NCBI GenBank assembly: GCA_027577415.1
Contig: JANBQS010000913.1
Coordinates: 1-10,490, forward strand
Length of the DNA stretch: 10,490 bases
Direction: 5' to 3'
Source of the DNA: Coemansia sp. RSA 922
Lineage: Eukaryota > Kickxellomycota > Kickxellomycetes > Kickxellales > Kickxellaceae
The notes under the pieces are model-generated. The model was not told where the DNA came from. It searched no databases and saw only the letters and a program-made list of their open reading frames with translations. A program made the translations under genes and the position numbers. Shown here one piece after another: positions 6,401 to 10,490 of the stretch. How positions within the stretch are numbered: position 1 is the stretch's first letter; the number at the start of each line of letters is the position of its first letter.

Positions 6401-8923
6401 GAGGCTGCCACTGAGGAGCCAGCTGTCGAGGCTGCCGTTGAGGAGCCCGCTGTCGAGGCTGCCGCTGAAGAACCAGTCGTCGAGGCTGCTGTCGAAGAGC
6501 GCTCTGTTGAGGCTGCCACTGAGGAGCCCGCTGTCGAGGCTGTCGTTGAAGAGCCAGCTGTCGAGGCTGCCACTGAGGAGCCCGCTGTTGAGGCCGCTGT
6601 TAAGGAACCAGCTGTTGAGGCTGCCTCTAAGGAACCAGTCGTCGAGGCTGTCGCTGAGGAACTGGTTGCTGAGGCGGCCGTCGCTGAGGAGCGTGCTGTC
6701 GAGATTGCTGCTGAAGAGCCAGCTGTTGAGGCCGTCGCCGAGGAGGGTGCTGTCGAGGTCGTCGCTGAAGAACCAGTCGCCGAGATTGCCGCTGGGGAAC
6801 CCGCTATCGAAGCTACCGCTGAGGCTACCGTCGAAGAGTCAGTCGTTGAGGCTGCTGTCGAGGAGCTGGTTGTCGAGTCTGCCGCTGAGGAGCCAGTCGC
6901 TGAGGCCGCTGCTGAGGAGCCAGCTGTCGAGGCTGCTGTTGAGGAGCCCGCTGTTGAGGCTGCTGTTGAGGAGCCAGTCGTTGAGGCCGCTGTTGAAGAG
7001 CCAGTCGTCCAGGCTGCCGTTGAGGAGCGCGCTGTCGAGGCTGTCTCTGAGGAGCCCGCTGTCGAGGCTGCCACTAAAGAGCCCGCTGTCGAGACCGCCG
7101 CTGAGGAGCCAGCTGTCGAGGCCGCCGCTGAGGAGCCAGTCGTTGAGCCTGTTGTCGATGAGCCCGCTGTCGAGGCCGCCGCTGAAGAGCCCGCTGTCGA
7201 GGCCGCCGTTGAGGAGCCGGTTGCTGAAGCCGCCGTTGAGGAGCGCGCTATCGAGGCTGCTGTTGAGGAGTCCACTGAGGAGCCAGTTGTTGAGGCTGCC
7301 GCAGAGGAGCCAGTCGTTGAAGCCGCTGTCGACGCTGCTGCTGAGGAGCCGGTTGCTGAGGCTGTTGTCGAAGAGCCAGTCGTTGTGGCCGCTGCTGAGG
7401 AGCCAGTTGTCGAGGCTGCCGTCGATGAGCCCGCTGTTGAGGCCGCCGCTGAAGAGCCCGCTGTTGAGGCTGTCGTTGAGGAGCCAGTCGTTGAGGCCAC
7501 TCAGCTCGAGACTGAGGCGCCTACTACAGAAGAGGCTATCGCTGAGGAGCAGGTTGTAGAAACTTCTGAGCGCGCCATTGAGGAGTCGGCTATTCTTGCC
7601 GAGGAACCCATTGCCGAAACTGAGGATCATGTTGTTGAGCCAGCTGTCGAGGATCCCGTCGCCAAAGTTGATTCGACTAGCATCGAGGAGCCCACCGCCG
7701 AGATTGCTGAACGCGCTGTCACAGCTGCCGAGGAGCTGGTAGGGGATGTCGCAGAACCGGTTGTCGATGAGCCCGCTGCTGTCGATATGCCTGTTGCCAA
7801 CGTTGTTGAGCCGGTTGCAGAGGTTGTCGAAGAACCAGCTCCCGAGGCAATTGAGCCCGCTGTCGAAGCGGCGGTCGTAGACGATAGAGCTGTTGAGGCT
7901 CCAGAACCTACCACTGAGGCTGCTGTCGAGGATCCAGTTACCGAGGCCGCTGTTGAGAGTCCTGTTGTTGAGGACGAGGAGGAGTTTGTTGTTGTTGAGA
8001 GTTCTGAGGCACCAAGAGACCTCGCTGCCGTTAGCGAGTCTTTAAGCGCAGTGGAGCCAGTTGCCGACGAGTCTGCGATGGACAGTTCCCTCGCAGTCAC
8101 AGCCGTGCCGTCCCGACTAGATGACTCAGGTGAGCGCATAGCCCCTGTAGTCGTTGGAACGATTGAGGCACTAGAGTCGCCAGTAGCCACAGAGGCTCTG
8201 GAGGACTCGGCTGCCATGAATCAGGCTGCTCAAGATCCCGCCAGCTGGAACTCGCCACAGTCGCAGGTTTCTTACAACCGGACGGATTCCCAACTTTCTT
8301 TGTCGGAGGCACTTGACACCTCGGCGCCCGTGGAGGGCGAGCCAGTTCGGGAGATTTCTGGACGCGATAGCGCAGTCTACATGGATGGCGCATCTGGTCG
8401 TCAAACTCCCGAGGAGTCGCCAAAGGATGCTCCCAGGGTGCCCGAGGAAGCTCAGCTTGACGATACTCGCGAGCAAACGGTTCCCGAGCCCGAGTTGGAA
8501 GTAGAAAGCACCTCTCAGACAGTTCCTCCCCAGTACTCGGCGTTCTCTACGCCTGCGTTCCCCCAGTATTTCACGCAATCGGAAGCGCCGCAGCAGCAGG
8601 TGGGTGCTAGTGTCGCTAGCCGCGAGATTCCGCGGGCTAGCGCTGGCGGCGCGCAAAAGGTGCCGACATCTAGCAGGCCAAAGGACGTTCTGATGGAGCT
8701 CAACATTGAGACGCCCAGCGATGGCCGTCAACTGCTGCAGCTACGCATGTCTGACGATTTGGACGAGGTGTGCGAGGAGTTTTGTGCCGAGCATGGCATG
8801 ATGGACTTGCTCCCCGGAATGAAGGCCCTCGTCAGAGGCAAGGTCGAGCGGCGACTGGCACGCCGTCGTGAGCGGGCACTTCAGGCAGCAGCTGCGCCGG
8901 GAGGCAGATACGCACCACAGTAG
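419..8923 (+). CDS. Giant F-box/leucine-rich-repeat protein with acidic E/A/V/P repeat tail (2834 aa)
   Basis: Start: base 419 is the first ATG in the window, in frame, with G at -3; the same frame is open back to a TTG at 320 that is not a credible fungal start. The stop is TAG. Residues 44-90 match an F-box-like motif (LLQRIMAYLP, then CLVSREW, then SLW); 190-482 carry twelve LxxLx[LIV] strands spaced 24-28 residues, an RNI/AMN1-like solenoid. In known families this pairing makes an SCF substrate receptor: the F-box binds Skp1 and the repeats bind the target. Residues 483-729 are a linker with acidic Ser clusters and two RxRxx[S/T] sites; 730-752 are hydrophobic; 761-2514 are Glu/Ala/Val/Pro repeats with 9 Lys and no Cys, Trp or Tyr; 2515-2755 are Ser/Pro/Gln-rich; 2756-2823 look globular. 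F-box/LRR proteins are usually 400-1000 residues, so the tail is exceptional. No intron is evident. The ubiquitin-ligase role is inferred; no target can be named. Confidence 0.9.
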   Translation: MYNLDLNFGHGLRGAAANDDDKSDPRLADSDYESDSDASDVGDYSPWANMDRRLLQRIMAYLPRQSDRRAFCLVSREWALAGESSLWAYPEFSTPKQLASFLRVVSDRPSVYGPHIRGIRFTLASHYDRHLTSPYYCDGDMEAELPTLMEVAQGKHVLSTDPTVMRSLLHGSDLTSPPLALRFARMCSPIDRLSIYGFRLRDKYIVNDLMRWSLRELEIVGMPRKPLANLSYLLRNLRSLRSLRIESDSPLPADTWGPLALRLPQLNKLRIWAPSISGGHLLRAMNQAPQSMVVLHLVGRDNDVSDEFVWRIVQGSPHIQSLVINSANITARSAVLALTGCARLTHLELARDEPEYTFAVGDIPSVVASRLTTLALQNLDISDMLISQAASVVTGLRSLHISGASQLTGESVGALLRDSTRLAALGLFNCARLSEELLDGLAQGPSAQSLRVLMVRQCAVQSEGVESVLSAFPNIKHLSVVGVEIIRQQYEYIYVANALEAVEPQGEVPVQRSFKVMYPSGHHFCKSDPTHDGCPDESQEVELAAWDNQRAMWDDDSASRFVPGLLAFANGKVDSEPSVTGRRRAATISSEDHLDAGESASDSEGSNLHPVARRLRSNSDQPSSNLSPVAGYDSIMPTTVQQELAPEESAEVDRAIDRLEHEGLESAAEVADAAAEATNEAADLEPAIDAEDSATRELADESVAAEEAVDVSADETRVIATDAEPDSSDIASIAGGTALALVAAGVALAAFGGESVDATPEPTVDQPSVDSTEEPAVEATESTTEEVVVAEERSIEIDPVTEGLAVDEPTSEAVEAAAEEPVAETAIEETVTLDEPAVEESTREIVEAVAEESADVVVEEPTAEAGPEEIAETVAEDVAADVVEEVIAEEVAADVAETVAEETAAEAVVADVVEEPTTETVADESANVVAEALAEEVTADVVEEPTAEAVADVVEEVVAEAVAEEVAADVSETVANESVDVAAETVAEDVAADVVEEVAADLAEEPTETVADESADVIADVVAETVADETDAAEEPVSEVVEVVAAESTAEKPTSEVAEEPVVETAEVSIDEPAAEVAADEPIAEVVAIAVEEPSIAEPVAEELTVADPSDEIAARDLEEPASEEPQPAVEVQTAEPAADIAEPVAEEPVNEDAVVEEPSVDVVEPAVEPIAEATVSADVAEPDSEPAGEESAADEPTVEEPTAEEPSVEAVERGLDKPLVEEPAADTIETAAEEQNTEVAEPVAEEVVAEIAETVAVVDEPAAADEPVVEPTTEVVEPIVDEPASEVSTDEPAAESVAEAEADISEPAPQVSDIAISEAVAEPVAEAAIEEVAAEDAVSEPATEVAEPVVAEPTAEVAEHALEEPAAEEPTTEVSDAVIDEPTTDDVVTAAEVTETSSDEPTVDIASEEPAAEVSEPIAEPVTEADVPTAEASVDAPEAVIEEMVAEAIAEELVADEPAAEAISTEGVAEESTAEVVARALEEPVADEPATEAVETVAKVIETPSEDPIADTVSEEPIDASTAEVIEEHIEEPAVDDSIAEVIEEHAAEPVVNESAEGVELTAEAAEEPTAERALQEPAAEETAVEVTDSVVDELAAAMEESPSEVVESATIEEASVVAVDEPAAEIPEAVAEEPATQIAEAADVVELADVVEPLTEVAIAASEDPVADTAQVVADVFDLDVEEPTADVSVAAVEEPAVESNEVAAVDEPATEVAERAIEESPVEAVEPAGAEPVDGAIEVIGPTDELIEDSIVVLVSDAVEEPLEPTEDVAVVEEPAAGDSTTDVVDETVADVVEEAAVESSENTAADVTVAVVNDVPAVEASDVVVEAPVAEDSEPAAEVADVTTEEPAFVKRSLAIQRPDEDVAVSEPTVEEPVVEVVEPATAESVTADSEFVAEVGETATEDVSAKADIEESTAEVVEATVEEPVLEASTEDPATEAAVEEPAVEAVAEELVVEDAAEEPAVEAAVEEPVAEAAVEEPVVEAVVEEPIVEAATEEPAVEAAVEEPAVEAAAEEPVVEAAVEERSVEAATEEPAVEAVVEEPAVEAATEEPAVEAAVKEPAVEAASKEPVVEAVAEELVAEAAVAEERAVEIAAEEPAVEAVAEEGAVEVVAEEPVAEIAAGEPAIEATAEATVEESVVEAAVEELVVESAAEEPVAEAAAEEPAVEAAVEEPAVEAAVEEPVVEAAVEEPVVQAAVEERAVEAVSEEPAVEAATKEPAVETAAEEPAVEAAAEEPVVEPVVDEPAVEAAAEEPAVEAAVEEPVAEAAVEERAIEAAVEESTEEPVVEAAAEEPVVEAAVDAAAEEPVAEAVVEEPVVVAAAEEPVVEAAVDEPAVEAAAEEPAVEAVVEEPVVEATQLETEAPTTEEAIAEEQVVETSERAIEESAILAEEPIAETEDHVVEPAVEDPVAKVDSTSIEEPTAEIAERAVTAAEELVGDVAEPVVDEPAAVDMPVANVVEPVAEVVEEPAPEAIEPAVEAAVVDDRAVEAPEPTTEAAVEDPVTEAAVESPVVEDEEEFVVVESSEAPRDLAAVSESLSAVEPVADESAMDSSLAVTAVPSRLDDSGERIAPVVVGTIEALESPVATEALEDSAAMNQAAQDPASWNSPQSQVSYNRTDSQLSLSEALDTSAPVEGEPVREISGRDSAVYMDGASGRQTPEESPKDAPRVPEEAQLDDTREQTVPEPELEVESTSQTVPPQYSAFSTPAFPQYFTQSEAPQQQVGASVASREIPRASAGGAQKVPTSSRPKDVLMELNIETPSDGRQLLQLRMSDDLDEVCEEFCAEHGMMDLLPGMKALVRGKVERRLARRRERALQAAAAPGGRYAPQ
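548..688 (+). other. F-box-like domain (residues 44-90)
   Basis: The segment has the F-box order of features: a short lead-in (PWANMD), an LLQRIMAYLP helix corresponding to the usual LPxEllxrIfsyLp, a polar turn, then a CLVSREW helix corresponding to the usual lvcrrW, and a closing SLW. The canonical first Leu-Pro pair is replaced by Asn-Met, so it is closer to F-box-like than to the classical F-box. It follows an acidic Ser/Asp-rich N-terminus (residues 17-43) with CK2-type serines. Confidence 0.75.
986..1864 (+). other. Leucine-rich-repeat solenoid (residues 190-482)
   Basis: Twelve strands fitting LxxLx[LIV] start at residues 190, 214, 240, 266, 292, 319, 344, 371, 396, 422, 450 and 475, a spacing of 24-28 residues that fits RNI/cysteine-containing LRRs such as those of Skp2, Grr1 and AMN1. 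Strands near 422 and 450 end in FNC and RQC, the Cys position of that subclass. In this fold the concave face normally binds the substrate. The array stops where a Tyr-rich linker (about 490) starts. Confidence 0.8.
2606..2674 (+). other. Single hydrophobic segment, possible transmembrane helix (residues 730-752)
   Basis: Twenty-three residues contain only Ile, Ala, Ser, Gly, Thr, Leu, Val and Phe, with a hand-summed Kyte-Doolittle mean of about 1.9, long and hydrophobic enough for one membrane span. Glycines at 735, 736, 745 and 752 resemble a helix-packing pattern. The flanks are acidic on both sides, which does not give a clear positive-inside signal. It sits exactly between the linker and the repeat tail and is the only such segment seen in the protein. 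Confidence 0.5.
3029..3508 (+). repeat. Coding repeat block A: ETVAEEVAADVVEE-type units
   Basis: Residues 871-1030 are built from shuffled short modules: AETVAE, EVAADV, ADVVEE and ADESA. The module AETVAEDVAADVVEEV occurs twice, near 3029 and 3368, with synonymous differences. The DNA core GACGTTGT[CT]GA recurs near 3059, 3150, 3236, 3272 and 3397. Proline is rare here, unlike in the later blocks, and the acidic/Ala/Val spacing favours helix. The spacing is irregular, so this is a degenerate rather than a strict tandem array. Confidence 0.75.
3509..6193 (+). repeat. Coding repeat block B: irregular EEPxxEV/EPVAEEP low-complexity tail
   Basis: Residues 1031-1925 are a continuous but irregular mixture of short modules such as EEPAAEV, AEPVAEEP and VDEPA. 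Glu and Asp dominate the charged residues; Ala, Val, Pro, Thr and Ser fill the rest. There is no fixed period. Landmarks within it are R-x-[LI] motifs with Arg codons at 3764, 4058, 4856, 5138, 5570 and 5984, a basic island at about 5978-6004 (VKRSLAIQRP), and a strongly hydrophobic acidic-flanked patch at 5669-5698. Disorder or extended structure is the likely state. Confidence 0.7.
6194..7501 (+). repeat. Tandem 27-bp coding repeat: 48 units of a nine-residue motif (block C)
   Basis: Residues 1926-2361 divide without remainder into 48 consecutive units of consensus [VAT]EEP[AV]VEA[AV]. Forty-four are exactly nine residues; one is 10, two are 13 and one is a four-residue stub. Each full unit has Glu at positions 2, 3 and 7 and usually Pro at 4. 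In place of EEP, a minority of units have EER, EEL, EES or EEG, and a few have KEP or DEP. Codons vary synonymously between units (GTC/GTT, GCC/GCT, GAG/GAA, CCC/CCA/CCG). The block sits at the distal end of the acidic tail. Confidence 0.9.
8684..8887 (+). other. Compact C-terminal segment of the F-box protein (residues 2756-2823)
   Basis: After a Ser/Pro/Gln-rich linker the composition changes to that of a folded unit. It shows a strand-like VLMELNIET, a second LLQLRM, then DDLDEVCEEFCAEHGMMDLL and a following amphipathic helix that ends in a basic RRLARRRER run. The order beta-beta-helix with an xEFCxxHG motif resembles short ubiquitin-like C-terminal modules seen in some eukaryotic proteins, but I cannot assign a named family. 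It contains the only Cys residues after the LRR/linker region. Confidence 0.5.
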
Positions 8924-8960
8924 TTTTTGATAGTTAAGCATTTATACTTGCCATTGACAA

Positions 8961-8966
8961 TTTAAT
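8961..8966 (-). terminator. Candidate poly(A) signal ATTAAA for the chitinase
   Basis: On the minus strand ATTAAA lies 57 bases beyond the chitinase stop codon, and a second A/T hexamer, TATAAA, follows at 8946-8941. ATTAAA is the commonest variant of AATAAA. Fungal signals are loose, so this is positional evidence only. Confidence 0.4.
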
Positions 8967-8975
8967 TGATACTCA

Positions 8976-8981
8976 AATAGA
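8976..8981 (+). terminator. Candidate poly(A) signal AATAGA for the F-box gene
   Basis: AATAGA, a minor variant of the poly(A) hexamer, lies 52 bases past the TAG stop. No AATAAA or ATTAAA is present on this strand in the intergenic region. Weak evidence. Confidence 0.2.
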
Positions 8982-9023
8982 AGGCAATTGGATTCGACCT
9001 AGTCAAAACAGTGAGCCTGTCTA

Positions 9024-10490
9024 TCATGCTGGCCATCCGCACGTAACAGATGATCCGGACTGGAAGCAGGCGGTACCCGAGCCACAGGACTGGGCGATCC
9101 ACTTTCCATACAGGCACAAGAAGTAGCTAGCATTTTTGCCGGTGGTATCGGCACATTGGTAAGTACCAGCCGTAGAACAGGCTGCGCCAGAAACGGGGCC
9201 GCCAGTGCTGGAGCTTGTAGCACTACTGGAGCTAGTAGCCGATGTCGAGGAAGACGGCGCCGAAGACGATGTTTGAGATGTGGCTACGGTTCCACTCGTG
9301 GCATATGTGCGGCTAGTGGCTGTCGTAGTGCTGGTTGTGGTTGTGTTCCCGCTTGAAAATGTCTGCAATACACTTAGTAGCTCGTCGTTGTAATCCATAT
9401 CCATGCTCCAGACCATCGTGCCAGCAAGGCCCTTTGAGGCGGCATAGTCGACCTTCAACTGGATGCTCTGCGGGTCGTCGTAGGTAATAAATGTGTTGGT
9501 GTTAGGGTTAAACAGCCACGGCGTGGATGTTGTTGAGTCCCATGTGCGGACCCAGGGTGAGGCAGCCGTGCCAGTTGAAGTTAAAAGTGCCTGATCGCGC
9601 AGGTGTTTCCACTGCCATGCGCCGCTATAGACGGCAGGACCGCCGGAACAGGGATCCGCATACAGCGCATCGTCTTTGTCGCCCTGAGGAGCTGTCGCGG
9701 AGATTGGTGCGTACATGTTGGACGGAGTTTGCAACATGTTTTTTGTTGCTGCCATTGCATAGCCATAGAACGGAATGCCCAGATTCATTTGGCTGGTGGG
9801 CCAGCCAGCGCCAGACCAGGAATCAATGGCTGAACCAACAGAAAACTGTGGTCCTTGGCCCGGCGCAAACTGTAATGGTGCGTTGGGGCTGGTGGTCGGA
9901 TTCCACACGCCTGCGATATCATACGTCATTAAGTTGATATAGTCAACGATCTTGGCAAATGCTGACACGTCCTTTACAGGGCCGCTTGGCCCATCAAACG
10001 GCTCGACTCGAACAGCCAGCGTAAGTAGCTTGTTGTGACTACCAAAAGTCGCGTCCAGCTGAGTGCGCAAGTCCTGGAGGAACACGAGAAAGTTGCTGGT
10101 ATCGCTGTTCGCATCGTAGACATTGCACGAATCGCCCTGACGGCCTGGATACTCCCAGTCAATGTCCACGCCATCAAGATTGTATGTTTTAACGTAAGAG
10201 ACAATATTGCCAAGAAACGCGGTGCGGCTAGTGGTGCTTTTGAGGATGGAGGAAAAGAGACCGGATCCGGTCCAGCCGCCTATCGAGATAATCGCTTTGG
10301 TACCTGCGGCGTGCAGACTGGTGACTATACCCGGCATAGCAGCTTGGTTATCATAAGTGAGGCCGCCGCTGGCGGTGGGAATTGCAAAGGCAAAGTTGAC
10401 ATGAGTGTACTTATTAAAGTTTAGCGTAGGCATGGCAATCCAGTTGGGGTAGTAGCCGACGACATTGGCGCGGCCAAGAGCGCCCACTAC
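9024..10490 (-). CDS. GH18 chitinase with Ser/Thr linker and CBM19-like module (5' partial)
   Basis: The frame is open to the right edge, so the N-terminus and any signal peptide are missing; 488 residues are visible (first codon 10490-10488). It would hydrolyse beta-1,4 links in chitin by substrate-assisted catalysis, probably outside the cell or in the wall. Visible landmarks: VVGYYPNW at 10-17 (first barrel strand), SIGGW at 69-73, the catalytic DGVDIDWEYPG at 106-116 with the acid/base Glu at 113 (codon 10154-10152), MTYD at 188-191, a class V-type insertion after GIPFYGYA, and a final barrel Trp at 361. A Ser/Thr linker (379-431) and a six-Cys module (435-487) follow. The catalytic D-x-D-x-E triad is intact, so the enzyme should be active. 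No intron is seen. The residues before VVGYYPNW (GALGRA) may be the end of the signal peptide or propeptide. Product is secure; physiological role (wall remodelling, nutrition or attack) is not. Confidence 0.95.
   Translation of the reverse strand, partial: VVGALGRANVVGYYPNWIAMPTLNFNKYTHVNFAFAIPTASGGLTYDNQAAMPGIVTSLHAAGTKAIISIGGWTGSGLFSSILKSTTSRTAFLGNIVSYVKTYNLDGVDIDWEYPGRQGDSCNVYDANSDTSNFLVFLQDLRTQLDATFGSHNKLLTLAVRVEPFDGPSGPVKDVSAFAKIVDYINLMTYDIAGVWNPTTSPNAPLQFAPGQGPQFSVGSAIDSWSGAGWPTSQMNLGIPFYGYAMAATKNMLQTPSNMYAPISATAPQGDKDDALYADPCSGGPAVYSGAWQWKHLRDQALLTSTGTAASPWVRTWDSTTSTPWLFNPNTNTFITYDDPQSIQLKVDYAASKGLAGTMVWSMDMDYNDELLSVLQTFSSGNTTTTSTTTATSRTYATSGTVATSQTSSSAPSSSTSATSSSSATSSSTGGPVSGAACSTAGTYQCADTTGKNASYFLCLYGKWIAQSCGSGTACFQSGSSVTCGWPA
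9027..9188 (-). other. CBM19-like chitin-binding module
   Basis: Visible residues 435-487 have six Cys (438, 446, 459, 469, 475, 484), consistent with three disulfides, and the motif order C-x7-C, then SYFLC, GKW, QSCxSGTxC, as in the CBM19 module at the C-terminus of fungal chitinases such as yeast Cts1. Tyr, Phe and Trp are placed to stack on sugar rings. The module ends only four residues after the last Cys, so nothing such as a GPI signal follows. Confidence 0.8.
9198..9356 (-). other. Ser/Thr-rich linker of the chitinase
   Basis: Visible residues 379-431 are almost only Ser, Thr, Ala and Gly, with an NTT sequon at the start. Such linkers in fungal secreted hydrolases are usually O-mannosylated and hold the catalytic barrel apart from the binding module. 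The DNA is a degenerate simple repeat and a likely site of length variation. Confidence 0.8.

Larger units (their letters stand above)
8924..9023. other. Convergent intergenic region holding both 3' ends
   Basis: Only 100 bases separate the TAG of the plus-strand gene from the TGA of the minus-strand chitinase. The region is AT-rich compared with both coding flanks and carries candidate poly(A) hexamers for each strand. With so little space the two 3' UTRs probably overlap. Confidence 0.75.

Noticed and set aside
3796..7500. Antisense 1234-codon Ser/Thr/Ala-rich frame as a real gene
   Set aside because: It coincides with the repeat of the plus-strand gene, has no domain, and is explained by the period of the repeat. 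The plus frame has recognisable domains on both sides.
6194..7501. CRISPR-like array because of a 27-base periodic repeat
   Set aside because: Units are contiguous with no spacers, vary at third codon positions and are in frame within a eukaryotic-type protein.
6054..7559. Plus-strand Arg/Leu/Ser-rich frame of 501 codons
   Set aside because: A shifted reading of the same nonamer repeat, with no landmark outside it.
9198..9356. GPI-anchor or cell-wall protein signal after the chitinase Ser/Thr region
   Set aside because: The Ser/Thr region is followed by a six-Cys binding module and the stop, with no hydrophobic C-terminal tail.

Overview
The window looks like nuclear DNA of a fungus, most likely an early-diverging filamentous lineage (Zoopagomycota/Kickxellomycotina-like; this is inference from protein style, not proof). 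It holds two long intron-free coding regions that converge tail to tail. The pointers to a fungus are a secreted-type GH18 chitinase with a C-terminal CBM19-like chitin-binding module on the minus strand, an F-box/leucine-rich-repeat protein on the plus strand, a T/C-rich ATG-free leader with a poly(dA) tract, and no bacterial ribosome-binding or operon organisation.

Layout: bases 1-418 are a non-coding, pyrimidine-rich 5' flank/leader. Bases 419-8923 (+) are one uninterrupted frame for a 2834-residue protein. It has an F-box-like motif (about residues 44-90), twelve LxxLxL strands of a leucine-rich-repeat solenoid (190-482), and a linker with two RxRxx[S/T] sites (582-619). A single 23-residue hydrophobic segment follows (730-752). 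Then comes an extraordinary acidic Glu/Ala/Val/Pro tail (about 761-2514) made of three repeat styles, the last being 48 tandem units of a nine-residue motif. A Ser/Pro/Gln-rich linker leads to a compact, globular-looking C-terminal segment (about 2756-2823). Bases 8924-9023 are a 100-base convergent 3' region. Bases 9024-10490 (-) are the C-terminal 488 residues of the chitinase; its start and signal peptide lie beyond the right edge.

The two genes have no evident shared pathway: one is a putative SCF ubiquitin-ligase substrate receptor, the other a cell-wall or extracellular chitin hydrolase. The item of greatest interest is the giant F-box/LRR protein. Its tail of about 1750 residues has almost no lysine (9), no Cys, Trp or Tyr, and is punctuated by a recurrent R-x-[LIV] motif that accounts for nearly every arginine in it.
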